This document shows, one piece after another, positions 53,835 through 64,000 of a stretch of DNA of 64,000 bases. The notes beneath the pieces were generated by a model. The model was not told the origin of the DNA. It saw only the letters and a program-made list of their open reading frames with translations, and searched no databases. The DNA comes from Azospirillum halopraeferens DSM 3675 (lineage in GTDB: Bacteria; Pseudomonadota; Alphaproteobacteria; Azospirillales; Azospirillaceae), in assembly GCF_000429625.1 (NCBI RefSeq), contig NZ_KE386927.1:485160-549159 (forward strand), read 5' to 3'. Position 1 is the first letter of the stretch; the number at the start of each line of letters is the position of its first letter. Position numbers and translations under genes: made by a program.

Positions 53835-54623
53835 TCACCCGGCCCGCGCCGGCACCAGCGTGCAGACCAGGAACAGGCCGGCGGCGGCGACCACCACGCC
53901 GGGGCCGCCGGGCAGGTCCCAGTGCAGGGAGGCGTACATGCCCGCCAGCACCGCAACGATGCCGAAGAGGGAGGCGAGAGCCGCCATCTGCTCCGGCGTG
54001 CGGGCGAAGCGGCGGGCGGCGGCGGCGGGGATGATCAGCAGCGAGGTGATCAGCAGGATGCCGACGATTTTCATGGCCACCGCGATCACCAGCGCGATCA
54101 GCAGCATGAAGGCCAGGCGCAGGGCCACCACGGGCATGCCCTCCACCCGCGCCAGGTCCTCATCCACCGTGACGGCCAGCAGCCGGTTCCACAGCAGCGC
54201 CAGCCCGGCCAGCGCCACCCCGCCGCCCAGATAGATGCGCACGATGTCCCCCGGCGTCACCGCCAGCAGGTCGCCGAACAGATAGGCGATCAGGTCGATG
54301 CGCAGCGTTTCCAGGAAGGCCACCGCCACCAGCCCCAGGGACAGGGACGAATGGGACAGGATGCCCAGCAGGGTGTCGGACGCCAGCGCCCGGCGCTGTT
54401 GCAGGGCCACCAGCAGCAGGGCCAGCACCACGCACACCGCCACCACCCCGATCATCGGGTCGACGCCCAGCAGGAAGCCCAGCGCCACCCCCAGCAGCGC
54501 CGAATGGGCGAGCGTGTCGCCGAAATAGGCCATCCGCCGCCACACCACGAAGGAGCCGAGCGGCCCGGCCAGCGCCGCGACGCCGCACCCGGCCACCAGG
54601 GCGCGGATCATGAAATCGTCCAT
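53835..54623 (-). CDS. znuB: Zinc ABC transporter permease
   Basis: This 262-residue membrane protein has eight or so helices and the ABC-3 family signature (GDTLAHSALLGVALGFLLGV, then MKIVGILLITSLLIIPAAAA). It forms the channel of the ZnuABC zinc importer. It follows znuC on the same strand with 16 bases between. The ATG at 54623 is preferred; one at 54611 is possible. Confidence 0.93.
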   Translation of the reverse strand: MDDFMIRALVAGCGVAALAGPLGSFVVWRRMAYFGDTLAHSALLGVALGFLLGVDPMIGVVAVCVVLALLLVALQQRRALASDTLLGILSHSSLSLGLVAVAFLETLRIDLIAYLFGDLLAVTPGDIVRIYLGGGVALAGLALLWNRLLAVTVDEDLARVEGMPVVALRLAFMLLIALVIAVAMKIVGILLITSLLIIPAAAARRFARTPEQMAALASLFGIVAVLAGMYASLHWDLPGGPGVVVAAAGLFLVCTLVPARAG

Positions 54624-54639
54624 AGAGACCCTTACCCCG

Positions 54640-55428
54640 TCAGTGGTCGCAGCAGCCCCGGCCGTCGGCCGGTCCCGGCACCACGCTGCCGTCTTCGGCG
54701 TGGGCGTGGTCGTGCCGGTGGACGTAGACCGCGAGCGCGTCGGCGTGGCGGCCGAACAGGGCATGATACTCGGGATGGCGCCGGACGTCTTCGGGCGAGC
54801 CGGAGCAGCAGACGTGCCGGTTCAGGCACAGCACGCGGTCGGTGCGCGCCATCACCGTGTGCAGATCGTGGCTGACCAGCAGCACGCCGCAGCCGCGCGC
54901 CTTGCGCACCGCGTCGATGCGGGCGAACAGGTCCGCCTGGCCGTGCACGTCCACACCCTGGTCCGGCTCGTCCAGAACCAGCAGGTCGGGGTCGGCCAGC
55001 AGGGCGCGGGCCAGCAGCACCCGCTGCATCTCGCCCCCCGACACCGCCTGCACCGGCGATGCGGCCAGATGAGTCACCCCGGCCTCCTCCAGCGCCGCGA
55101 CGATCCGCGCCGCCGGCACCGGCCGCCACAGGCCGAGGAAGCGGCGCACCGTCAGCGGCAGGGTGGGGTCGACGGCGATGCGCTGGGGCATGTAGCCGAC
55201 GCGCAGCCCCGGCCGCCGCCGCACCGCGCCCGCCTGCACCGGCACCAGCCCCAGCACGGCGCGCACCAGGGTGGTCTTGCCGGCGCCGTTGGGGCCGATC
55301 AGGGTGACGATTTCGCCCGGCGTCACGGTCAGGTCGACGGCGTCGAGCACCGTCCGGCCGCCGAGCATCACCGAAAGGCCACGGACGTCCAGAAGGGGAA
55401 CGGCGGAGGAGTCGTAAGGGCTTGACAT
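54640..55428 (-). CDS. znuC: Zinc ABC transporter ATP-binding protein
   Basis: This 262-residue ATPase has Walker A GPNGAGKTTLVRAVLG, signature AVSGGEMQRVLLARAL and Walker B DLLVLDEPDQGVDVHG with the H-loop SHDLHTVMA. The Asp-Gln in the Walker B region (DEPDQGVD) is typical of ZnuC. A His-rich tail (YVHRHDHAHAEDG) may bind zinc. The ATG at 55428 lies directly beside a Zur-box-like palindrome, so the leader is very short or the real start is further in. Confidence 0.94.
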   Translation of the reverse strand: MSSPYDSSAVPLLDVRGLSVMLGGRTVLDAVDLTVTPGEIVTLIGPNGAGKTTLVRAVLGLVPVQAGAVRRRPGLRVGYMPQRIAVDPTLPLTVRRFLGLWRPVPAARIVAALEEAGVTHLAASPVQAVSGGEMQRVLLARALLADPDLLVLDEPDQGVDVHGQADLFARIDAVRKARGCGVLLVSHDLHTVMARTDRVLCLNRHVCCSGSPEDVRRHPEYHALFGRHADALAVYVHRHDHAHAEDGSVVPGPADGRGCCDH

Positions 55429-55443
55429 GTTACGATATAACGT
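55427..55443. promoter_or_regulatory. Zur-box-like palindrome between znuC and znuA
   Basis: ATGTTACGATATAACGT has arms GTTA and TAAC around a 5-base centre (55429-55441), matching the shape of alphaproteobacterial Zur boxes. It lies in the divergent znuC/znuA gap, so zinc-bound Zur would repress both directions. TTGACA at 55422-55427 abuts it on the znuA side. No experiment supports it here. Confidence 0.72.
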
Positions 55444-55530
55444 CACACTCATGCGTGTGCCTCTGCTATGCGCTGAAAAGCCGCGGCTGTCCAGCCCGCG
55501 CCGTCTGTTCCGACCCGAAAAGGACCTGCC

Positions 55531-56502
55531 ATGCGCCCGTTGCTCGTCTCTTCCCTGGCCGCCCTGCTGCTGACGACGGCCCCCGTCCTGGCCGACGCGC
55601 CGCGGGTGGTGGCGTCGGTGAAGCCGCTGCACTCCCTGGTGTCGTCGGTGATGCAGGGGGTGGGGGAGCCGGGGCTGGTGGTGCGCGGCGGCGCGTCTCC
55701 CCACACCTACAACCTGCGTCCCTCCGACGCCCGCGCGCTGGAGCAGGCGCAGGTGGTCTTCTGGTTCGGCGAGGGGCTGGAGGGATTCCTGGAAAAGCCG
55801 CTGTCCGGGCTGGCCGGCAAGGCCCGGGTGGTGGAGCTGATGGACGCCCCCGGCGTGACGCTGCTGGAGGCCCGCGAGGGCGGCGCCTGGGAGTCGCATG
55901 ACCACGGGCACGGCCACAGCCACGGCCATAGCCACAAGGGGCACAGCCACGCCCGCGACCACAAGGCGGGCGACCACGACCATGACGCGATGAACGCCCA
56001 CCTCTGGCTCGACCCGGCGAACGCCAGGGCCATGGTGGCGGTGATCGCCGGGACGCTGGCCGAGGCCGACCCCGCCAACGCCGCCGCCTACCGGGCCAAC
56101 GCGGAGGCCACCACCGCCCGCCTCGACGCCCTGGACGCCGAACTGGCCGCCCTGCTGGCGCCGGTGAAGGACAAGCCCTTCGTGGTGTTCCACGATGCCT
56201 ATCCCTATCTGGAGGCCCGCTACGGCCTGTCCGCGGTCGGCGCCATCACCGTCAACCCGGAGCAGCGCCCCTCGGCCAAGCGCCTGAAGGAGATCCGCAC
56301 CCGCATCAGCGGCCTCGGCCCGGTCTGCGTCTTCTCCGAACCCCAGTTCGAGCCCAAGCTGGTCGCCACCATCGTCGAGGGCACCGGGGCGCGCACCGGC
56401 GTGCTCGACCCCCTGGGCGCCGACATCGCCGCCGGCCCCGACCTCTACCCGACGCTGCTGCGCAACCTCGCCGCGTCGCTGGCGGGCTGTCTGAAGGGGT
56501 GA
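55531..56502 (+). CDS. znuA: Zinc ABC transporter periplasmic binding protein
   Basis: This 323-residue protein has a signal peptide (cut after VLADA) and the ZnuA fold. It has the zinc His in GGASPHTYNLRPSDA, a His-rich loop at about residues 123-150 (HDHGHGHSHGHSH and repeats), the next zinc His in MNAHLWLDP, and a third in VVFHDAYPYLEARYG. The loop gathers zinc in the periplasm and is typical of ZnuA. AAAGGA precedes the ATG. It is divergent from znuCB and probably Zur-controlled. Confidence 0.95.
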   Translation: MRPLLVSSLAALLLTTAPVLADAPRVVASVKPLHSLVSSVMQGVGEPGLVVRGGASPHTYNLRPSDARALEQAQVVFWFGEGLEGFLEKPLSGLAGKARVVELMDAPGVTLLEAREGGAWESHDHGHGHSHGHSHKGHSHARDHKAGDHDHDAMNAHLWLDPANARAMVAVIAGTLAEADPANAAAYRANAEATTARLDALDAELAALLAPVKDKPFVVFHDAYPYLEARYGLSAVGAITVNPEQRPSAKRLKEIRTRISGLGPVCVFSEPQFEPKLVATIVEGTGARTGVLDPLGADIAAGPDLYPTLLRNLAASLAGCLKG

Positions 56503-56525
56503 GGGACGGGGTGCGGCGACGGCGC

Positions 56526-56738
56526 TCACCCGCGCACGAACCACCACAGGACGCGCAGCCCGAGCACCAGGGCACCGCACGCGACGATCCCCATGACCGC
56601 GTCTCCTCCGTCCATGGGGGTTCCGGTGCCGGCCAGGTAGCCGACCATGACCAGCCCGATCAGCAGTCCGATGAAGAACCACCGCAGCAGGCTGTTCTGA
56701 ATCACCATGGTCCACAGCGCTTCGATCAGGTCGGTCAT
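56526..56738 (-). CDS. Small two-helix membrane protein, 70 residues
   Basis: The product begins MTDLIEALWTMVIQNSLLRW and has two membrane helices (about 19-37 and 48-66), with GTGTPMDGGDAV between. The GTG at 56759 would add seven residues. No family is recognised. It lies between znuA and comM, on the comM strand 118 bases on, and could be expressed from its own promoter. Confidence 0.5.
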   Translation of the reverse strand: MTDLIEALWTMVIQNSLLRWFFIGLLIGLVMVGYLAGTGTPMDGGDAVMGIVACGALVLGLRVLWWFVRG

Positions 56739-56856
56739 CGTCGCGTCCGTCCGTGTCACCCGGGGGCGCCGTCCGCCATGAGGCGGCCGGCCGCAACGAT
56801 CTTCGCACGATCCCCGGCGCGGCGACAGCGCGGCCGCGGGGGGTGACCGACCGATC

Positions 56857-58392
56857 CTACCGCCCCGGCGCTACCCTGCGGTAGCTCAGCGCTTCCGCCA
56901 CGTGGATGCGGCGCACGCCGCCGCCGCCGTCCAGGTCGGCGAGCGTGCGGGCGACGCGCATGACGCGGTGGTAGCCGCGCGCCGACAGCTTCAGCCGCTC
57001 CGCCGCCTCGGTCAGCAGGGCGCGGCCCGGGGCGTCGGGGGCGGCCACCCGTTCCAGCACCTCGCCGTCGGCGTCGGCGTTGGTGCGCAGGGGGCGCCCG
57101 CCGGGCTGCGGCCCCAGTGCGGCGAAGCGGGCGGCCTGGATGGCGCGGGCGGCGGCGACGCGGGCGGCGATGTCGGCGCTGCCCTCGGCCGGGGGCGGCA
57201 GGCTGAGGTCGGCGGCGGCGACGGCGGGCACGTCGATGTGCAGGTCGATGCGGTCGAACAGCGGGCCGCTGATCTTCGATTGGTAGTCCACGGCGCACTT
57301 CGGGGCGCGGGCGCAGGCCAGGGCCGGGTCGTCCAGATGGCCGCAGCGGCAGGGGTTCATGGCCGCGACGAGCTGGACACGCGCCGGATAGGTGACATGG
57401 GCGTTGGCCCGGCTGACGGTGGACCGGCCGGTCTCCAGCGGCTGGCGCAGCGCCTCCAGGGTGGGGCGGGGGAACTCCGGCAGCTCGTCCAGGAACAGCA
57501 CGCCGGTGTGGGCCAGCGAGATCTCCCCCGGCTTGGCCCGCGGCCCGCCGCCGACCAGGGCGGGCAGCGACGCGCTGTGGTGCGGGTCGCGGTAGGGCCG
57601 GCGGGTCAGCAGCTTGCCGTCGGCCAGGTGGCCGGCGACGGAGTGGATCATCGACACCTCCAGCGCCTCGGCCGGGTCCAGCGGCGGCAGCAGGCCCGGC
57701 AGGCGGGAGGCCAGCATCGACTTGCCCGATCCCGGCGGTCCGACCATCAGCAGGTTGTGGGCGCCGGCCGCCGCCACCTCCAGCGCCCGCTTGGCGGTCT
57801 CCTGCCCCTTGATGTCGCGCAGGTCGGGGACGGCGTGCGGGTCGTCCTCCTGCAGGCGCGGGCGCGGCGGGGTCAGCACCTGGGTGCCCTTGAAGTGGTT
57901 GACCAGCGCCAGCAGGGTGGGCGGGGCCAGCACCTCCAGCTCCTCGCCGGCCCACGCCGCCTCGCCGCCGCACGCCTCCGGGCAGATCAGCCCGCGCCCG
58001 CCGGCGTGGGCGTTGATGGCCGCCGGCAGCACCCCGGCCACCGCCGTCACCGCGCCGTCCAGCGCCAGTTCCCCCAGCGCCGAATAGCGCGCCATCTCCT
58101 CGTCCGGCAGCACCCCCATGACGGTCAGCAGGCCCAGCGCGATGGGCAGGTCGAAGTGGCTGCCCTCCTTCAGCACGTCGGCGGGGGCGAGGTTGACGGT
58201 GATGCGCTTGGCCGGCAGCGACAGCCCCAGCGCGTGCAGCGCGGCGCGCACCCGCTCCCGGCTCTCGCCCACCGCCTTGTCCGGCAGCCCCACCACCGTG
58301 AAGGCGACGATCCCGCCGGACATCTGCACCTGGACGTCGATGTCCATGACCTCGATGCCCTGGAACGTCACCGTGTTGACCCGCGCAACCAC
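56857..58392 (-). CDS. comM: ComM/YifB family AAA+ ATPase
   Basis: This 511-residue protein has an N-terminal ChlI-like domain (DVQVQMSGGIVAFTVVGLPD), Walker A GPPGSGKSMLASRLPGLLP, Walker B VLFLDELPEFPRPTLEAL and a C-terminal Mg-chelatase domain. ComM in Vibrio is a helicase that helps branch migration when DNA is taken up. Here it may serve in recombination or replication. The GTG start is adopted because MVARVNTVTFQGIEVMDIDV is the family N-terminus. It is divergent from the creatininase-family gene. Confidence 0.95.
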   Translation of the reverse strand: MVARVNTVTFQGIEVMDIDVQVQMSGGIVAFTVVGLPDKAVGESRERVRAALHALGLSLPAKRITVNLAPADVLKEGSHFDLPIALGLLTVMGVLPDEEMARYSALGELALDGAVTAVAGVLPAAINAHAGGRGLICPEACGGEAAWAGEELEVLAPPTLLALVNHFKGTQVLTPPRPRLQEDDPHAVPDLRDIKGQETAKRALEVAAAGAHNLLMVGPPGSGKSMLASRLPGLLPPLDPAEALEVSMIHSVAGHLADGKLLTRRPYRDPHHSASLPALVGGGPRAKPGEISLAHTGVLFLDELPEFPRPTLEALRQPLETGRSTVSRANAHVTYPARVQLVAAMNPCRCGHLDDPALACARAPKCAVDYQSKISGPLFDRIDLHIDVPAVAAADLSLPPPAEGSADIAARVAAARAIQAARFAALGPQPGGRPLRTNADADGEVLERVAAPDAPGRALLTEAAERLKLSARGYHRVMRVARTLADLDGGGGVRRIHVAEALSYRRVAPGR

Positions 58393-58531
58393 GCCGCATT
58401 ACCCCGTCTTGCAATGCACGCCAGTGTATGCCGCGGCGCGGATGTTTGCCAGCGGGACGGATGCGGGCCATCCGGGCAAACGGCCGGGACGTTCGTTCTC
58501 GCCGGTTTGTGCCGGGGCCGGTCCGCCCTAT

Positions 58532-58567
58532 TCTCTTCCCTCACACAAGCATGAACGAGGGAAGAGA
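58532..58567 (+). promoter_or_regulatory. Hairpin covering the ribosome-binding site of the creatininase-family gene
   Basis: TCTCTTCCCTC (58532-58542) and GAGGGAAGAGA (58557-58567) form a perfect 11-bp inverted repeat with a 14-base loop. The 3' arm contains the GAGGG Shine-Dalgarno of the GTG start at 58571. In RNA this would hide the ribosome-binding site; in DNA it could be an operator. It is not a terminator, since the gene follows at once. Confidence 0.6.
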
Positions 58568-58570
58568 CCC

Positions 58571-59317
58571 GTGCTCCTGTCGCAGTGCACCTGGCCCGAG
58601 GTGGAGGCCTATCTGAAGACGTCGAAGGGCATCGTCATGCCCATCGGCTCCATCGAGCAGCATGGCCCCAACGGCCTGATGGGCACCGATGCCATCTGCG
58701 CCGAGGCGATCGCGCGCGGCGTCGGGGAGGCGGCCTCGGCGCTGGTGGGGCCGACCATCGCGGTGGGCATGGCGGTCCACCACATGGCCTTCCCCGGCTC
58801 CATGACGCTGAAGCCCTCCACCCTGATCGCGGTGATCAGGGATTACGTCACCGCCCTGGCGGCGCACGGGTTCGAGCGGTTCCTCTTCGTCAACGGCCAC
58901 GGCGGCAACGTCGCCACCCTGCGCGCCGCCTTCTACGAGATCTACGCCGAGCGGCGCGAACGCCACGGCGACGCGGCGCCGGACCTGCGCTGCCACTTCG
59001 TCAACTGGTGGGAGAACGCCGCCGTGGCCGCCCTGTCCCGGGACCTGTTCGGCAGCGCCGAAGGCTCCCACGCCACGCCGTCGGAGGTCTCGGTCACCCA
59101 ACACCTGCACCCCGAGGCGATCAAGGAAGCGGCCATGGAGCCGCACGTCGCCCCGTCCGGCACCTTCTTCGACGCCCGCGACTTCCGCCGCCGCTACCCC
59201 GACGGCCGAATCGGCTCCGCCCCGTCCCTGGCCCGGCCCGAACACGGCGCCCGCCTGATGGAGGCGGCGGTGCAGGCCATTTCCGTGCAGTATCGGACGT
59301 TCGTGACGGCGGAGTAA
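58571..59317 (+). CDS. Creatininase family amidohydrolase
   Basis: This 248-residue protein has the family metal and catalytic motifs: MPIGSIEQHGPNGLMGTDAI (Glu, His and Asp ligands), FLFVNGHGGNVATLRAAFYE (His ligand) and SAEGSHATPSEVSVTQH. The family includes creatininase and enzymes of riboflavin/F420 and mycofactocin pathways, and the substrate here is unknown. The GTG at 58571 has its Shine-Dalgarno inside a hairpin. It is divergent from comM and precedes maeB by 189 bases. Confidence 0.88.
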   Translation: MLLSQCTWPEVEAYLKTSKGIVMPIGSIEQHGPNGLMGTDAICAEAIARGVGEAASALVGPTIAVGMAVHHMAFPGSMTLKPSTLIAVIRDYVTALAAHGFERFLFVNGHGGNVATLRAAFYEIYAERRERHGDAAPDLRCHFVNWWENAAVAALSRDLFGSAEGSHATPSEVSVTQHLHPEAIKEAAMEPHVAPSGTFFDARDFRRRYPDGRIGSAPSLARPEHGARLMEAAVQAISVQYRTFVTAE

Positions 59318-59506
59318 GGACCCGCTCCGAATGGCGCGTTGGACGGCGCGAATCTGTCGCACGAAAGCACTTTTTTGCACGAATCGTACTTGGAAGCAGC
59401 AACGCGCGCTGGCGGTTGCGGTGCAACAGGGCTAACATCGCCCGCTCCCATCAAGGCCGGCGCCCCGACAGAACCGGCCGAACGCGTCTGACTTCCGAGG
59501 ACACCC

Positions 59507-61783
<2,277 letters not shown>

Positions 61784-61801
61784 ACGGACGCCGGGTGCCG
61801 G

Positions 61802-61830
61802 GGGAGGCGGGGCGGGGTACCCCCGCTCCC
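61802..61830 (+). terminator. Possible stem-loop after maeB
   Basis: GGGAG (61802-61806) with CTCCC (61826-61830) and inner GCGGG (61812-61816) with CCCGC (61822-61826) can fold, competing for the shared base at 61826. A short TTTT lies 22 bases later. The structure is loose and the call tentative. Confidence 0.3.
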
Positions 61831-61928
61831 TTCCGCGCCGCGGCCATGAATCTTTTGTGAAATACCGGCACGGCGCGCCGTGTTGGTGTAAGAGTAGCTT
61901 CCCCGTTCGTCAGCCCGGCTTTCCGCCC

Positions 61929-63449
61929 ATGGGACCGTTGGTCTCGCCGACCCCCCGTCTGGTTCTTGCCGTCCTGCTGCTGCTCTTCCTGGCCGCAGCG
62001 GGGGCTCTGGCGCTGTTCGGGCGCACCCTGGCGCTGCCCGTCCTCATGCTGGCGGTCGGCGGCGGTGCGCTCGCCGTCGCCGTGGTCCTGCTGCGGCGCG
62101 CGGCGCGCGACGCCGACGCCGTCGCCGCCTGGATCGACGGGCTGGCCGATGGTGCCGAGGGGGAGGCACCCGTGGACGGGACCGGCGTGGTGCGCTCCAT
62201 CGCCGCCCCGGTGGCGCGCCTGCACCGGACGCTGGCGGAGCGCTGTGCGCAGGCGCAGCTTCAACTGGACGCCAACGTGGCGATCCTCGACGCGCTGCAC
62301 GACCCGCTGATCCTGGTCGGCGCCGGGCGCCGGGTGGAACGGGCCAACGCCGCGGCCCGCGGCCTGTTCGGCGAGCGCATGGTCGACCGCGACCTGGCCA
62401 CCGCCCTGCGCGCGCCGGCGGTGCTGGAAGCGGTGGACGCGGTGCTGGCCGGGGCGGCGTCGCGCACGGTGGAGTTCAGCCTGCCGGTGCCGGTCGAGCG
62501 CCAGTTCGAGCTGCGGGTGAAACCCTTCCAGCGGCAGGCGCACCCCTCGCCCGGCGGCCGCATCGCCATCCTCACCCTGCACGACATCACGGCGCTGCGC
62601 CGGTCCGAGCAGATGCGCGCCGACTTCGTGGCCAACGCCAGCCACGAGCTGCGCACGCCCCTGTCCAGTCTGATCGGCTTCATCGAGACGCTGCGCGGCC
62701 CGGCCCGCGACGACACCGAGGCCCGCGACCGCTTCCTGGGCATCATGCACGACCAGGCCAGCCGCATGTCCCGCCTGGTCCAGGACCTGCTGTCCCTGTC
62801 GCGCATCGAACTGGACGAGCACATGCCGCCGTCCGACCGGGTGGACGTGGTGGAGCGCGTGCAAAGCGTGCTCGACGCCTTCGAACTGAAGGCGCAGGCC
62901 CGCGCCATCCACCTGCGGCTGGTGGCGCCGGACCGCGTGCCCGAGGTGGTGGGCGATGCCGACCAGCTCACCCAGGTGTTCCAGAACCTGGTCGGCAACG
63001 CCATCAAGTACGCCCGTTCCGACAGCGAGGTGACGGTCACCGTCGCGGTGACCGACGGCGCGGCCGTGGGCGGCGGGGCGGCGCTTGCGTCGGTGGCCGG
63101 CCGCCGGCCGGCGCGCCCGTCGTCGCGCCTGGTGTCGGTGGCGGTCACCGACCACGGGGAGGGCATCGCGCGCACCCACCTGCCGCGCCTGACCGAGCGG
63201 TTCTACCGCGTCGACGCCGCCCGGTCGCGCGCCATGGGCGGCACCGGTCTGGGACTCGCCATCGTCAAGCACATCCTGAACCGCCACCGGGCCCGCCTGA
63301 CCATCGAGAGCGAGGTCGGCGTGGGCAGCACCTTCACCGCCTATCTGCCCGCGGCGGCCGACGAGGCGGCGGCCGGCGGCGACGGCACGGCCAGCCGTCC
63401 GGCCGCCGCACCGGTTGCCACGATGCGGCGGGCCGGCGGCGCCGGCTGA
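61929..63449 (+). CDS. phoR: Phosphate regulon sensor histidine kinase PhoR
   Basis: This 506-residue membrane kinase has two close N-terminal helices (about 11-30 and 35-55), a PAS domain (NVAILDALHDPLILVGAGRR), then FVANASHELRTPLSSLIGFI with phospho-His about 239 and an ATPase domain (NLVGNAIKYA, then GTGLGLAIVKHILNRH). The start is the ATG at 61929 just before the first helix. With pstS directly downstream it is the sensor for low phosphate; phoB is not in the window and is presumably further right. The C-terminal 30 residues are Ala/Gly-rich. Confidence 0.93.
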   Translation: MGPLVSPTPRLVLAVLLLLFLAAAGALALFGRTLALPVLMLAVGGGALAVAVVLLRRAARDADAVAAWIDGLADGAEGEAPVDGTGVVRSIAAPVARLHRTLAERCAQAQLQLDANVAILDALHDPLILVGAGRRVERANAAARGLFGERMVDRDLATALRAPAVLEAVDAVLAGAASRTVEFSLPVPVERQFELRVKPFQRQAHPSPGGRIAILTLHDITALRRSEQMRADFVANASHELRTPLSSLIGFIETLRGPARDDTEARDRFLGIMHDQASRMSRLVQDLLSLSRIELDEHMPPSDRVDVVERVQSVLDAFELKAQARAIHLRLVAPDRVPEVVGDADQLTQVFQNLVGNAIKYARSDSEVTVTVAVTDGAAVGGGAALASVAGRRPARPSSRLVSVAVTDHGEGIARTHLPRLTERFYRVDAARSRAMGGTGLGLAIVKHILNRHRARLTIESEVGVGSTFTAYLPAAADEAAAGGDGTASRPAAAPVATMRRAGGAG

Positions 63450-63486
63450 TCCTGCCATCCGCATAGGGCATGACAAAAGGCGGGCA

Positions 63487-63504
63487 TCGTCATAAAACCG
63501 TCAT
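63487..63504 (+). promoter_or_regulatory. Pho box upstream of pstS
   Basis: TCGTCAT (63487-63493) and CCGTCAT (63498-63504) are direct 7-mers separated by AAAA, the exact 7-4-7 layout of PhoB sites (CTGTCAT type). A CAATAT hexamer that could be the -10 lies at 63511-63516. It places pstS under phosphate starvation control. Confidence 0.85.
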
Positions 63505-63633
63505 CAAACTGCAATATGGTGGTCGCCAACCGCGGCTAACGTCCGGCGCAAGCGTCGGCGGGGTTACCCCGTTGCGGCGCACGCGGGCTCCAGGCACCCG
63601 CTCCAGGCAAACCGGTTCTCAGGAGGGATCATC

Positions 63634-64000
63634 GTGATCACCAAGAAGCTCGCCCTCACGGCCGCCGCGGCCGTGGCCGTTTCCGTCGCCTTCGCCGGCG
63701 CCGCCAACGCCCAGTCGCGCGACCAGATCCGCGCCGTCGGTTCGTCCACGGTGTTCCCGTTCACCACGGCGGTCGCCGAGGCGTTCGGCAAGTCCGGGTC
63801 GTTCAAGACCCCGGTCGTGGAGTCCACCGGCACGGGCGGCGGCTTCCGCCTGTTCTGCGCCGGCGTCGGCCCGGCCCACCCCGACGTCTCCAACGCCTCG
63901 CGCCGCATCAAGAAGTCCGAGGTCGAGCAGTGCGCCGCCAACGGCGTCGCCGAGATCACCGAGCTGAAGATCGGCTTCGACGGCATCGTGCTCGCCTCCT
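63634..64000 (+). CDS. pstS: Phosphate ABC transporter periplasmic binding protein (3' end outside window)
   Basis: PstS captures phosphate in the periplasm for the PstCAB importer. The first 122 residues are visible: a signal peptide cut at AGAANAQ, then DQIRAVGSSTVFPFTTAVAE and the phosphate-binding STGTGGGFRLFCAG and VSNASRRIKKSE. The GTG start has AGGAGGG six bases before it. A Pho box lies 130 bases upstream. The gene continues past the right edge. Confidence 0.95.
   Translation, partial: MITKKLALTAAAAVAVSVAFAGAANAQSRDQIRAVGSSTVFPFTTAVAEAFGKSGSFKTPVVESTGTGGGFRLFCAGVGPAHPDVSNASRRIKKSEVEQCAANGVAEITELKIGFDGIVLAS

Noticed and set aside
63590..63609. Short direct repeat GCTCCAGGCA before pstS
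   Set aside because: Ten bases, two copies, no link to the Pho box or start; likely chance or minor duplication.

Overview
The window is very GC-rich chromosomal DNA, densely packed with housekeeping genes that often overlap by 4 bases (ATGA or GTGA junctions). Gene content and order point to an alphaproteobacterium of the Rhodospirillales, most like the Azospirillaceae. The evidence is the hisB-hisH-hisA-hisF-hisE-HIT block next to hslV-hslU, the tsaB-rimI ... miaB-phoH-ybeY-corC block, a MucR regulator, a SAM-II riboswitch and a TauE/TIGR02186/USP operon. The genus is an inference from memory of gene order. I see no rRNA, tRNA, CRISPR array, prophage or insertion sequence.

Layout. 1-4.8 kb: the 5' part of fxsA, a Tim44-domain protein overlapping the lytic transglycosylase mltA, and a convergent TPR/GT41 glycosyltransferase. 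4.9-9.0 kb: the leftward histidine operon with a GNAT gene inside it and a HIT gene at its end; a 24-bp tandem repeat lies just before hisB. 9.2-15.3 kb: a lipoprotein with a weakly protease-like tail, hslVU, a secreted S33-type hydrolase, and a run of small genes (DUF1127, 57 aa, 75 aa) leading into a MarR regulator. 15.3-22.3 kb: pcp, trpS, murJ, a Gly/Thr-repeat lipoprotein and glnD, all leftward. 22.4-26.2 kb: a hybrid histidine kinase, a REC-GGDEF diguanylate cyclase and a phasin-like gene.

26.6-36.6 kb: metZ behind a SAM-II riboswitch, then the translation/RNA/envelope series corC-ybeY-phoH-miaB, a PlsC/OlsB-like acyltransferase pair, mucR, tusA, rimI-tsaB and a VanX-type dipeptidase. 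36.8-41.3 kb: a NodB-like protein that lacks the zinc histidines, an Nfu-type scaffold, and a class III cyclase overlapping a membrane spermidine-synthase-like protein. 41.3-49.4 kb: the USP/TIGR02186/TauE operon, an adenosine-kinase-like PfkB enzyme, an EI24 protein, a bactofilin, nth, DUF2244, an AraC-methyltransferase fusion and dapB.

49.5-56.8 kb: an XRE regulator with a Smr protein, the lutABC lactate-oxidation genes, and a divergent zinc-uptake locus (znuBC / znuA) around a Zur-box-like palindrome. 56.5-64 kb: a small membrane protein, comM, a creatininase-family gene whose ribosome-binding site sits in a perfect 11-bp inverted repeat, malic enzyme maeB, the kinase phoR and the start of pstS behind a Pho box. 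Control signals readable in the sequence cover methionine (SAM-II), zinc (Zur) and phosphate (PhoB). No single stretch is clearly a new defence or mobile system. The most unusual items are the creatininase leader hairpin, the distant SAM-II element, the altered deacetylase-like protein, the hisB repeat array and the small-protein/MarR run.
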